Notes: generated by a model not told the origin, from the letters alone. A stretch of 14,126 bases of DNA from Dehalococcoidia bacterium (GCA_009692985.1 SHYF01000028.1:1-14126); one strand, 5' to 3'; counted from the first letter of the stretch, positions 1-7,157 are shown. Program-made: numbers and translations.

Positions 1-419
1 AGGGCTGGCCGCCACTTGGGCAGGCTAATCTCCGGCGTAATGTCCTCGAACACCACCTCCACCGGCATGTTGTTGTAGATGGTGTGCGGATCGCACTCCA
101 CTATGTTGGTGTTCATACGGCAGTCGCTCTGTTCCGCCAGGGCAATCAGTGCCACAGCGTATGGAACCTCCTCATCGAAGCCCGGAACGTTGCTTTGGTG
201 GATAATAATCCAGCTATAGATCGTGCCCTTGCCGCTGAGCTTGACCCACTCGTGATTCCACGAGTTGCATTTGTAGCATATCGGCCCGGGATTCCACCGG
301 TAGCTATGGCATTCAAAACACCTCTGGATCCGCAACTCGTGCTTCTTGCATCCATCCCAAAATGGCTTGCTGTCGGCGTCAGGCACCGGGATGGGCTTAC
401 GGTATTGTGAAGTGGTCAT
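1..419 (-). CDS. DUF35 zinc-ribbon/OB-fold protein, partial (3' end outside window)
   Basis: I translated this frame by hand: it begins MTTSQYRKPIPVPDADSKPF and stays open to the window edge, giving about 139 residues. Around residues 34-52 it has two CxxC knuckles (RCFEC and ICYKC), the zinc ribbon of DUF35 proteins. Then comes an OB-fold-like stretch with KGTIYSW and VPYAVALIAL. DUF35 proteins of this kind are obligate partners of Cys-less thiolase-fold enzymes, as in ChsH2 with Ltp2, and bind the acyl-CoA or stabilise the complex. The start ATG lies only 10 bp after the stop of the upstream thiolase-like gene on the same strand, which supports co-translation as a complex. A purine-rich GGAAGGGG lies about 13 nt upstream of the ATG. 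Family assignment is strong; the substrate is unknown. The usual length is about 130-150 residues, so little is missing. Confidence 0.9.
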   Translation of the reverse strand, partial: MTTSQYRKPIPVPDADSKPFWDGCKKHELRIQRCFECHSYRWNPGPICYKCNSWNHEWVKLSGKGTIYSWIIIHQSNVPGFDEEVPYAVALIALAEQSDCRMNTNIVECDPHTIYNNMPVEVVFEDITPEISLPKWRPA

Positions 420-429
420 ACGTTATCAA

Positions 430-1599
430 TTACCCCTTCCTTAGAATAAGGGCGGCGCCGTTGGGTCCGCCTTGGCCCGTGGTCAGGATTAGCTCCGCGT
501 TTTTCACCTGGCGGTTAGCGGGCAACTCGTGGCGTAGCTGTCGAACCCCTTCAATAACGTGTCCCATTCCCTGCCTGTACGCCTCGGAAAGGTTGCCACC
601 GTGGGTATTGATGGGCAACTCGCCGCCCAGGCGGATACGGTGCCCTCCCTCAACAAAGGGACCGCCTTCGCCCCTATTTACAAAACCGTAGTCTTCCAGC
701 TGGACGAGCGTAATGGACGTGAAACAGTCGTACAGCTCAGCGGCGTCAATATCCTTGGGCGTTACACCCGCCATCTCGAAGACGCGGGGTGCTGTGTACT
801 TGCCGTACAGCTCTGTCAGGTCGGGCCACATGTCGCCGTGTGTTGACATGGGGCCGGTGCCCACCGCCGCTCCCAAGATGTGCACCGGCCGGTGCTTCAA
901 CGACTTGGCCCGCTCGGCGGTGGTAACTATCAAGGCGCATCCCTGGTCGGTATCAAGGCAGCAGTCCAACAGATGGAACGGCTCCACCACCCAGCGAGAC
1001 GTCTGGTGGTCTTCCAGGGTGATGGGCGATGGCATCTGGGAGAGAGGGTTGAGGGATGCATGATACCTGGTGGTGACGGCTATCCAGCCAAGCTGCTCAC
1101 TGGTGGTGCCATACTTCTCCATGTGCGCCCTGGCCTTCATGGCGAAGCCCTGAGGCGGCGTGGCCATTCCATACAGACTGCCCCCAGCGGCTCCGCGGAT
1201 CCTGGGTGGCCCACTGCCGGCGAACCTGCCCATCCCACCTATGCGGACGCCAGAGCGACCGTTCTGGGCCCTGTACACCACCGCATAGTTACACGCATCC
1301 ATGTTCACCATTGCGGCTGCGGTCAGGACGGCGGTATTGGATGCGAACCCTCCGCCATTGTATACGCCGCTCCATTTCAGCTCTGGGACGCCCAAAGCAG
1401 TGGCCACCTGGTGGGGAGTGACCGTATCGGAGCCGTTGTTGGTGCAAATGCCGTCAATATCCTTGGATGTGAGGCCAGCATCATCTATGGCCTCCTTGAC
1501 GGCCTGCGTTGCCATGGTTAGCACACTTACCCCGGACTGCTTCATGCCCGGAGTGGCCCCAATACCTACTATTGCTATCTTGTCTCTAAAGTCCCTCAT
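430..1599 (-). CDS. Thiolase-superfamily lipid-transfer protein (Ltp2-like), lacks nucleophilic Cys
   Basis: A 389-residue protein starting MRDFRDKIAIVGIGATPGMK. An earlier in-frame start at 1650 exists, but AAAGGAG sits 7 nt before the ATG at 1599, and family homology starts there. The thiolase fold is shown by the IAIVGIG opening, an AELYDCF motif at 287-293 and NTHGG at 331-335 followed by GMGH at 344-347. At the loop that carries the nucleophilic Cys in true thiolases it has YNGGG (80-84), so classical thiolysis is unlikely. Family knowledge: such proteins pair with DUF35 partners and include Ltp2, which performs retro-aldol cleavage of steroid side-chain CoA esters. It sits between a second paralogue (65 bp upstream) and the DUF35 gene (10 bp downstream). 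Its role as an acyl-CoA aldolase or other C-C lyase is inferred; the substrate cannot be read from sequence. An annotation as acetyl-CoA acetyltransferase would be misleading. Confidence 0.93.
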   Translation of the reverse strand: MRDFRDKIAIVGIGATPGMKQSGVSVLTMATQAVKEAIDDAGLTSKDIDGICTNNGSDTVTPHQVATALGVPELKWSGVYNGGGFASNTAVLTAAAMVNMDACNYAVVYRAQNGRSGVRIGGMGRFAGSGPPRIRGAAGGSLYGMATPPQGFAMKARAHMEKYGTTSEQLGWIAVTTRYHASLNPLSQMPSPITLEDHQTSRWVVEPFHLLDCCLDTDQGCALIVTTAERAKSLKHRPVHILGAAVGTGPMSTHGDMWPDLTELYGKYTAPRVFEMAGVTPKDIDAAELYDCFTSITLVQLEDYGFVNRGEGGPFVEGGHRIRLGGELPINTHGGNLSEAYRQGMGHVIEGVRQLRHELPANRQVKNAELILTTGQGGPNGAALILRKG

Positions 1600-1664
1600 G
1601 ATCCAGCTCCTTTCCCCCCACGGGGCATGCCCCAAGTGCCAGGAACCCACTACAGACTAGACTT

Positions 1665-2825
1665 TCACCGCCGCAAAATCAATGCGCTCCCTCGGTCAAA
1701 CTCATGGCTGGTGCACAGAGCCACCTCTGCGTTCTTCACCTGGCGAGGCCCAGCTTGTCCCCGCAACTGGATCACAGCCTCCACCACTTGTGCCAGCCCT
1801 TCCATCTCGCCCTCCGCTAGCGACCCGCCGCTGGTGTTTACCGGTAGCTTGCCGCCCAACTCGATGGCGCCGCTTTTCACAAAGTCGCCAGCTTCGCCTT
1901 CCTTACAGAAGCCAAAGTCCTCCAGCTGAGGAAGGAGCATCCAAGAGAACGGATCGTGCAGCTCCGCCAAATCCACGTCCTTTGAGCCTACGCCAGCTTG
2001 CTCGTACAGCCGCTTGCCCAACCGCTTGCTGAAGCAGTCGCCCAGCTCTGAGCTCATGTACCCCAGACTGGGCCTATCTGTATTGCCGCTCTGCGCCGCC
2101 ATGATGTAAATGGGAGGCTGCCGCAGGTCTTTGGCTCTCTCCACACTTGTCACTATGACGGCGATGGCCCCAACGGCCTCCACAAAGCAGTCCAGCGACC
2201 GCAGCGGGTCAGCTACCAGAGGAGAGGCAAGATAGTCGTTCAGTGAGACGTGGGTACGCAAAAGCGCCCGGTCATTCAGGCAACCGTTGCTCCGGGCCGC
2301 CATAACCACGCGCCCGAAATCCTCCTGCTTGGTCCCATAATTGATCATGCGCCGCCGGGCCATCATCGCGGACCGGTGAGTCCCTGCGTTCATCCCATAG
2401 GGCTGATCGAACTGGCGCTCTTCCCATATGGCGTCGGTGTCAAGGCCTTGCATACCTATCATCGGATTGCGGTTGGCCCACCGGTTCACCACGTGGAAAA
2501 CAATCGCGTAATCGCCCAGGTTCTGGATCGTCGCCGCCGCCGCCATGCCGATAAGCTCATCGGCAACATAGGCACCACCTGGAGTGCCATCCCAGTTCCA
2601 ATAGAGCTGCTCCAGCCCCAGGATAGTCTCCAGCACACCCTGATTGGGCGTGTCTCCTCTGGTATAGCTGGCTACGCTATGTATCTGCTTTGTCTTGAGG
2701 CCAGCGTCCTGAATTGCGTTCAACGCCGCTTCAGCAGCGAGGCTCAAGTTGCTAACCCCGGCCGATTGGGTAAACTTGGTGTAACCTATGCCTACAATTG
2801 CTGCCTGATCTGTGAATATGCTCAT
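1665..2825 (-). CDS. Second thiolase-superfamily lipid-transfer protein, lacks catalytic Cys and His
   Basis: A 386-residue protein with an ATG start at 2825 and TGA stop. It opens MSIFTDQAAIVGIGYTKFTQ, the beta-strand start of the thiolase fold. AELHDPF (287-293) aligns with the HDCF region, and NTSGG (330-334) with the GG loop. Two catalytic positions look lost: the nucleophile loop reads DGTPGGAY (79-86) with no Cys, and the C-terminal GH pair kept by the neighbour is replaced by EGEMEGLAQ. It is a diverged paralogue of the gene at 430-1599. Both lie in one operon with a DUF35 gene, so it may be a second subunit of a hetero-oligomer, either the less active partner or an acyl-CoA-binding subunit. 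The ribosome binding site is weak. The complex and reaction are inferred; membership of the superfamily is clear. Confidence 0.92.
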   Translation of the reverse strand: MSIFTDQAAIVGIGYTKFTQSAGVSNLSLAAEAALNAIQDAGLKTKQIHSVASYTRGDTPNQGVLETILGLEQLYWNWDGTPGGAYVADELIGMAAAATIQNLGDYAIVFHVVNRWANRNPMIGMQGLDTDAIWEERQFDQPYGMNAGTHRSAMMARRRMINYGTKQEDFGRVVMAARSNGCLNDRALLRTHVSLNDYLASPLVADPLRSLDCFVEAVGAIAVIVTSVERAKDLRQPPIYIMAAQSGNTDRPSLGYMSSELGDCFSKRLGKRLYEQAGVGSKDVDLAELHDPFSWMLLPQLEDFGFCKEGEAGDFVKSGAIELGGKLPVNTSGGSLAEGEMEGLAQVVEAVIQLRGQAGPRQVKNAEVALCTSHEFDRGSALILRR

Positions 2826-3345
2826 CGTTTGTATTGCAACCGTTCAAGCGTATCTTGCCCGTATATTACATCCCAATTTTGCAGACCTGCAAACAGCCAT
2901 GATGCTCGCCATCCAATCCCATTTGCCTGATATCGCGGCCTGCCAGAAGATGGCCGCATGGTTCAAGGGTGAGCCAGTGGCGTATTCCCAGCTCAAATGC
3001 GACGTGACGAACATGCCCTTCCATCGGTTTTCCCTGGCGAACACCTCTACCAGACTCTCGTAATTGCCTGAATCTATTATCCAAAACCCCATGGCGCAGA
3101 TCCCCGCGGCGCGAACTGGCAGCAGAAACAGCACGTCGCCGCAGAATCCATTGGGGGCCATGTCCGTAGCCTGCCATGAGTTGAGCCGAACGGGACGGGT
3201 AGGGGAAAGTTGCTATCCCATCCGGCATAATTTCCTACGTCTTCCTGGCCAGAGCCCGGTCTGAGCCAGCCAAAGGAAAGGGAGTCAGTATAATGGTCGA
3301 ACGACTTGTTCATCCCATTGCAGAACGTCTTGGCTCCGCTGCCAG
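2826..3345. other. 520-bp stretch without a secure gene
   Basis: Between the thiolase-like operon and the GYD gene. It contains competing open frames on both strands, none of which I can assign. The best is the minus frame listed at 2844-3161. A TATAAT occurs on the plus strand at 3289-3294 but has no matching -35 element and no gene downstream of it. The region may hold the promoter of the thiolase-like operon, but I could not identify a good -35/-10 pair on the minus strand. Confidence 0.5.
2844..3161 (-). CDS. Possible small hypothetical ORF upstream of the thiolase-like operon
   Basis: An open frame of 105 codons, MAPNGFCGDVLF... to TGA, ends 18 bp before the start of the thiolase-like gene at 2825 on the same strand, an operon-like spacing. 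The translation is rich in Trp and hydrophobic residues (WKGMFV, SPLNHAAIFW) and does not look like low-complexity noise. I recognise no family, no convincing Shine-Dalgarno site precedes the ATG, and the frame stays open upstream only to a TAG at about 3216. An antisense frame covers the same bases and looks equally unconvincing. It may be a decayed gene or a leader. Treat as unproven. Confidence 0.22.
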   Translation of the reverse strand: MAPNGFCGDVLFLLPVRAAGICAMGFWIIDSGNYESLVEVFARENRWKGMFVTSHLSWEYATGSPLNHAAIFWQAAISGKWDWMASIMAVCRSAKLGCNIRARYA

Positions 3346-3642
3346 CTAGACGCCGGGCATCCGCTGTACGATCTTCTTAATGTCCCGCTCTCCAAAGGCC
3401 TTGAGGGTGATAGTCTTAAAGTTCCCGCCGCTGGCAACGGTGAGCAGCAGCGTCGCCATCACATCGTCGTCAGGCGCCTCAGTGATCAACACCAGGTCGT
3501 AGAGGCCGTAGGTGAGGTAGTACATTATGGAAGCCCCCGTTGCCTGGGCGGCCTTCTTACCGTTCTCTATTCGCTGCGGCAGGTCGCGAATAGTGTGGAT
3601 ACCTTGGTCAGTAAAGTTTGCCAGGGTTACGTAAGTAGGCAT
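3346..3642 (-). CDS. GYD-domain protein
   Basis: A 98-residue protein, MPTYVTLANFTDQGIHTIRD at the start, ending IKKIVQRMPGV before TAG. The ATG at 3642 is chosen over an upstream in-frame start because AGGAG lies 5 nt before it and GYD proteins of about 95-105 residues begin with exactly this MPxYVxLxxFTxxG pattern. The stretch MYYLTYGLYDLVLITEAPDD (about residues 40-59) carries the YGxYDxVxxxEAPDD signature that names the family. GYD proteins are small ferredoxin-like alpha+beta proteins, common in Dehalococcoidia and archaea, of unknown function. The gene is monocistronic as far as visible. Two adjacent palindromes lie upstream (see the site at 3712-3733), so expression may be regulated. 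Confidence 0.9.
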   Translation of the reverse strand: MPTYVTLANFTDQGIHTIRDLPQRIENGKKAAQATGASIMYYLTYGLYDLVLITEAPDDDVMATLLLTVASGGNFKTITLKAFGERDIKKIVQRMPGV

Positions 3643-3684
3643 TCGTGCTCCTTCTGTTTGGTGTCTCGAGAACGCATATCTTCC

Positions 3685-3714
3685 ATAATAACCCAAATGT
3701 GCCTCTTGTTCGAA
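3685..3714 (-). promoter_or_regulatory. Candidate promoter of the GYD gene
   Basis: On the minus strand TTCGAA (3714-3709) and TATTAT (3690-3685) are separated by 18 nt. The -10 matches consensus at 5 of 6 positions, the -35 at only 3 of 6. It lies about 45 bp upstream of the GYD start. Its -35 end overlaps the palindrome at 3712-3721. This is weak motif evidence only. Confidence 0.3.
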
Positions 3715-3733
3715 ACGTTTCTGTCCAGGACAG
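3712..3733. promoter_or_regulatory. Two abutting palindromes, possible operator
   Basis: GAAACGTTTC (3712-3721) is a perfect 10-bp palindrome, and CTGTCCAGGACAG (3721-3733) is a perfect 6+1+6 inverted repeat sharing one base with it. They overlap the -35 side of the candidate GYD promoter, the place expected for a repressor site. The regulator is unknown. Confidence 0.35.
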
Positions 3734-4355
3734 CCTTTGGCAGATTGACTCTGCCTACCCACTGTACTAGCAGGTTGCTCAAATATGCCAGGCGTCCTGC
3801 TCCGTCAAAGGATGACTAATGACCAGGGCATGATCTATGGTCTTCCGGCATCGCCGAACGGCTTGACCATTAGTTCGAAAGCAACCAGTCCCATTAGCCG
3901 CCGACCTTCCTGATATGCGTCAAGAAGCAGAAAGGTAAAAAGCCATTCATTTTTTCCTGTGTAAATCTCGTCGGCTGGCAAATGTGTGTTCATCTCTACT
4001 GACCGAATCGTAGACTGCCGACATACCATTGCGCAAGTTGACACCGGCCTGGGGCACCTCTGCCCACATTGAGACAAAAACGTCCCACTATCGCTGACGT
4101 TCTACAGAGGCTTGACACCTTGGGAGCCGGGCTGTACCATCCACCCTTATCATGTCGGTGCGAGGATAAGGACTACCTGGGTTCGCAGCTCCAGCAGATG
4201 GAGATTCTGGCTGACTGCCTGCCATCAAAGGAACCCAACGGTCTAGGCGGTTCCACCGGCATCCCCTAACCAGTGGCCGCTTGGGCGCAGCTTCTCCATC
4301 GTAAGCCACCCCCGGGTTCATCAGAATCTTGCATGAAGTGGAGTGAAGGATAAGC
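3734..4355. other. About 620 bp without a secure gene
   Basis: It holds one minus-strand frame (4077-3835, 80 codons, with an internal ATG at 3993) whose tail reads GKNEWLFTFLLLDAYQEG. It is protein-like but not recognisable, has no clear ribosome binding site, and may be a remnant. A plus-strand frame 4069-4269 would need a TTG start and is also unassigned. The only regulatory signal I can point to is the candidate promoter at 4112-4140 in front of the CoA-transferase genes. Confidence 0.45.
4112..4140 (+). promoter_or_regulatory. Candidate sigma70-type promoter for the CoA-transferase genes
   Basis: A perfect TTGACA (4112-4117) is followed after exactly 17 nt by TACCAT (4135-4140), a 4 of 6 match to the -10 consensus. 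It points toward the CaiB fragment and the CaiB/BaiF genes with a leader of about 210 nt. The -35 and spacing are good and the -10 is mediocre. Confidence 0.4.
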
Positions 4356-4604
4356 ATGAGCCTGCCGTTATCGGGTATCCATGTCGTGGAGATGTGCAAG
4401 GTGTTCGCTGGGCCTTTCTCAGCCATGATGCTGGCAGACCAGGGCGCCGAAGTCATATGTGAATCGGGCGCCCTCTCGTCCTTCCGCAAGGCATGTTTCA
4501 CAGAGGTGGCGCAACGATTCGACGCGCGGTGTTTGTGCGTCTGGCGTTTAGACACGGGTGAGGGGCGCTTTCCACCAAGATGCGATTGTGTGCGAGGATG
4601 GTAA
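4356..4604 (+). pseudogene. CaiB/BaiF CoA-transferase N-terminal fragment
   Basis: The ORF starts at ATG 4356 behind a purine-rich GGAGTGAAGGA. Its first 34 residues are an ordinary family III CoA-transferase N-terminus: MSLPLSGIHVVEM, then KVFAGPFSAMMLADQGAEVI, matching the G/AGP..a.mLaDlGAeVikvE pattern of the CaiB/BaiF family. After GAEVI (about 4457) the similarity stops abruptly and the remaining residues are unrelated. An intact member has about 390-400 residues, so about 90% is missing, including the catalytic Asp. The fragment's TAA (4602-4604) lies one base before the ATG of the intact gene at 4606, so it may still act as a translated leader coupled to that gene. It is probably the stump of a third tandem paralogue left after a deletion. 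A sequencing frameshift is unlikely, because no CaiB residues reappear in other frames. Confidence 0.8.
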
Positions 4605-4605
4605 C

Positions 4606-5775
4606 ATGCTATTGCCACTACAGGACGTAAAGATCATCGAGATGGGCAATTTCGGGCCGTCAACTTACGGCGTATTCATGCTTGGCGATCTGGGTGCAGA
4701 GGTCGTCCGCATCAAGCCGCCACCCCACCCCAGCCGCCCTAAGCCGGGCAGCGAGGAGTACGACGAAGACGGCACCGCTATCCCTCCTGGCGGTGTCATG
4801 TGGCATCGCAATAAGCGGGAGATAAGCTTGAACCTGCGCATGCCCGAAGCCCAACAGGTCTTCTACCAATTAGCCCGGGAATCCGATGTGGTTGTGGAAG
4901 CCAACCGCCCCGGGGTGCTGGACCGCCTGGGTGTGGGCTATGAGAGGGTGAGCCAGATCAATTCACGCATCATCTACTGCTCTGTTACCGGCTACGGCCA
5001 GGATGGGCCTTACAAAATGAGTCCTGGGCATGATGCGTGCTGGACAGGTGTAGCAGGCGCCCTCTACCTGACGGGCGTCTCCCTCGGCAACCTGGGCAAC
5101 CGGCGGCAAAGGCCAGAGGTGGCCCAGCGCCTGGTAACGCATCACGCAGCCTCCCACTACACAGCCATGGCCATTCTTGCCGCCCTTCTGGCCAGGGACA
5201 AAACCGGACGCGGCCAGCATGTGGATGTAAGCAACTGTGATTCGCTGGTAGGCATACCCTACGATCCACCGGACAAATTTCTTGCTGGACGTTCCCCAGC
5301 ATGGCACCTATACAAGACTAAGGATGAACTCTATATGGCAGTAGGAGCCCGGGACGAGCGCACATGGTCGAACCTTTGTATGGCCCTGGGCAAGGAAGGC
5401 CGTGCAGCGCAACTCCACGACGAAAGCCAATGGGAGCAGATCGCTATGGAACTCCAGAGCATCTTCTCTCAGCGTACACAGCGGCAGTGGTGGCAGTTCT
5501 TCCAAGACAAGGACACTGTGGTGGCCCCTGTGCTGAGTCTGGACAAGGTGCCTAACGACCCGCAGGTGCGTCAACGACAGATGCTTCTGGACTTGGACCT
5601 ACCCGATGGTGGCAAAACGCAGCACTATGGCATCGTTACCAAGCTACTGGACACTCCAGGACAGGTTCGCAGCCTTCCACCGACGGAGAGCCAACACACC
5701 AACGAGATACTAAAACACCTGAGTTACAGTGAGGCCGGGATTCAAGAGTTGAGAACCATAGGGGCTGTACGCTAA
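4606..5775 (+). CDS. CaiB/BaiF family (class III) CoA-transferase 1
   Basis: A 389-residue protein starting MLLPLQDVKIIEMGNFGPST. The ATG at 4606 is preferred over an in-frame ATG at 4558 because the family N-terminus begins here and GAGG lies about 9 nt upstream. YGVFMLGDLGAEVVRIKPP (about 21-39) is the CoA-binding N-terminal signature. SPGHDACWTG places the family's catalytic aspartate, which forms the acyl-Asp anhydride, at D143. GRGQHVDVS near residues 205-213 is the conserved segment before the small domain. Enzymes of this class move CoA between carboxylic acids in the cytosol (for example formyl-CoA, succinyl-CoA and carnitine systems). The substrate cannot be told from sequence. It is paralogous to the gene at 5921. 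Together they may activate an acid taken up by the MFS carriers downstream. That pathway link is inferred; the family call is firm. Confidence 0.95.
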   Translation: MLLPLQDVKIIEMGNFGPSTYGVFMLGDLGAEVVRIKPPPHPSRPKPGSEEYDEDGTAIPPGGVMWHRNKREISLNLRMPEAQQVFYQLARESDVVVEANRPGVLDRLGVGYERVSQINSRIIYCSVTGYGQDGPYKMSPGHDACWTGVAGALYLTGVSLGNLGNRRQRPEVAQRLVTHHAASHYTAMAILAALLARDKTGRGQHVDVSNCDSLVGIPYDPPDKFLAGRSPAWHLYKTKDELYMAVGARDERTWSNLCMALGKEGRAAQLHDESQWEQIAMELQSIFSQRTQRQWWQFFQDKDTVVAPVLSLDKVPNDPQVRQRQMLLDLDLPDGGKTQHYGIVTKLLDTPGQVRSLPPTESQHTNEILKHLSYSEAGIQELRTIGAVR

Positions 5776-5824
5776 CGAATCTGGAGTAAAAAAAGAGAAC
5801 GCCCACTCTCCAATAATCTCAAGG

Positions 5825-5868
5825 CGTTTCGCATGCATAGGCTCTTACCACGAAACGGGAAGAGAGCC
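5825..5868 (+). promoter_or_regulatory. Interlocking inverted repeats between the two CoA-transferase genes
   Basis: In the 145-bp spacer, CGTTTCG (5825-5831) is complementary to CGAAACG (5851-5857). GGCTCT (5840-5845) is complementary to AGAGCC (5863-5868). The right arm of the first stem lies inside the loop of the second, so the two stems are either mutually exclusive or form a pseudoknot. The structure ends about 50 nt before the downstream ATG. It could modulate expression of the second gene. No T-run follows, so it is not a classical terminator. Confidence 0.35.
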
Positions 5869-5920
5869 AGAAAGATGGATGAAGGAGTTGTTCTAGTCGC
5901 TACCTAGGAAGGGAGTCACG

Positions 5921-7087
5921 ATGTTAGCTCTTGAAGGTATTCGAATAATTGAGATAGGTACTCACGGCCCCGCGGCCTTCTGCGGCGGTATGCTAGGAGA
6001 CCTAGGGGCAGAAGTGGTTCGGATAGAGGTGCCAGTCGGTTCGCCCCTCTGGAAGCAGAGTGCCTTCGCGCGAAAGAACAACGACCACGCCTGGCAGACT
6101 GCCAACCGCAACAAACAGAGTATCGCCATTGATCTGGACACCGCGGACGGACGAGAGGTTGCACATGCACTGGTGTCCCGAGCCGATGTGCTTTTGGAGG
6201 AGTCTCTGCCAGGGTCGCTGCGGACGGCCGTCTTGGACTATGCGGGCTGCCGTCGTCTCAGCCAACGCATCGTATACTGCTCAATCACCCCATATGGTCA
6301 GGAGGGGCCCTACAGCCATCTGCCCGGTGATGACCTAACCGCAGAGGCCTTGGGCGGCTACATGATGATGGAAGGCAACTCTTTAGGAAACATCGGAAAC
6401 CCGGTCCAAGGCCCGCCTGCGCTTCCCACCATCCTGGTGGCCGAGCATAAGGCAGCCACCCACGGAGCCATCGCCATTATGGCTGCGCTTTGGCATCGCC
6501 GTAGCTCAGGCCGCGGCCAGCAAATAGACATCAGCATGCTTGATGGGGTGGTCTCCCAGCAAGGCGTGCGGTCCCGGGGGCGGCGGGAACTAAACCTTTC
6601 AGGCGGCATCCGTGAGACCAAGGACGGGAAGTATGTGGCGCTGGCAGCAGGTGAGCCCTGGACATGGGCAAACCTGATCCGCACGCTGGGAGGTCCGGCC
6701 GAGTACGAAGACAGGACGGTTGTGCAAGCGGACCGAGCAAAGGCACAGGAGGTGGATGCCTTTCTGACAAACCGCTTCAAGACTAAGGCGCGGGATGAGT
6801 GGATATCCATCTTTGCAGGCGTGGACACCGAACTGACGCCGGTGTACCAGCCGGAGGAAGTGGCGAACGACCCGCAAATGAGCATGCGTCACCAACAGGT
6901 AGAGATCACCACCATGGACGGGCGACGTATGCTACAGTACGGCATCCCAATGCACCTGCCGGACACTCCAGGAGCGGTCCGCAGCCCTGCACCGCAACCT
7001 GGCCAGGACGCGGAGGCAGTGCTACGACAACTGGGCTACGATGCGCAAGCCATTCGCCGGCTGCGCCAGGCGGGAGTGGTGGGCTAA
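5921..7087 (+). CDS. CaiB/BaiF family (class III) CoA-transferase 2
   Basis: A 388-residue protein with a good ribosome binding site (GGAAGGGAG about 5 nt before the ATG). It opens MLALEGIRIIEIGTHGPAAF, followed by MLGDLGAEVVRIE (24-36), the family N-terminus. The catalytic Asp is D138 in LPGDDLTAEALGG. GRGQQIDIS and the C-terminal PDTPGAVRSPAP are shared with the upstream gene, so this is a clear paralogue, though diverged through most of its length. Class III CoA-transferases are interlocked dimers. Two adjacent paralogues can be separate enzymes for different acids or, in some systems, a heterodimer (for example the two-subunit succinyl-CoA:(R)-benzylsuccinate CoA-transferase BbsEF). Which applies here is not visible. 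The gene is in line with the first, after 145 bp. Confidence 0.95.
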   Translation: MLALEGIRIIEIGTHGPAAFCGGMLGDLGAEVVRIEVPVGSPLWKQSAFARKNNDHAWQTANRNKQSIAIDLDTADGREVAHALVSRADVLLEESLPGSLRTAVLDYAGCRRLSQRIVYCSITPYGQEGPYSHLPGDDLTAEALGGYMMMEGNSLGNIGNPVQGPPALPTILVAEHKAATHGAIAIMAALWHRRSSGRGQQIDISMLDGVVSQQGVRSRGRRELNLSGGIRETKDGKYVALAAGEPWTWANLIRTLGGPAEYEDRTVVQADRAKAQEVDAFLTNRFKTKARDEWISIFAGVDTELTPVYQPEEVANDPQMSMRHQQVEITTMDGRRMLQYGIPMHLPDTPGAVRSPAPQPGQDAEAVLRQLGYDAQAIRRLRQAGVVG

Positions 7088-7157
7088 GGGATCTGACCAA
7101 CAAGCGGGGCATATCTTCGAAATCCAAAGACCCTTCCCAAAGGTGGAACATCAGGAG

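Noticed and set aside
880..1521. A 213-codon plus-strand open frame antisense to the first thiolase-like gene
   Set aside because: It is a shadow: the opposite strand encodes a clear full-length thiolase-fold protein, and this translation has no recognisable domain.
3281..3294. TATAAT on the plus strand at 3289-3294
   Set aside because: No -35 at 16-18 nt upstream and no gene reading rightward from it.
4069..4269. A 66-codon plus-strand frame before the CaiB fragment
   Set aside because: It needs a TTG start with no Shine-Dalgarno site, overlaps the candidate promoter, and has no known family.
4088..4618. A 176-codon minus-strand open frame
   Set aside because: Basic, Arg/Pro/Ser-rich translation with no domain, antisense to the CaiB fragment and without a ribosome site.
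6358..6885. A 175-codon minus-strand frame
   Set aside because: Antisense to the second intact CoA-transferase; Ser/Pro/Arg-rich shadow.
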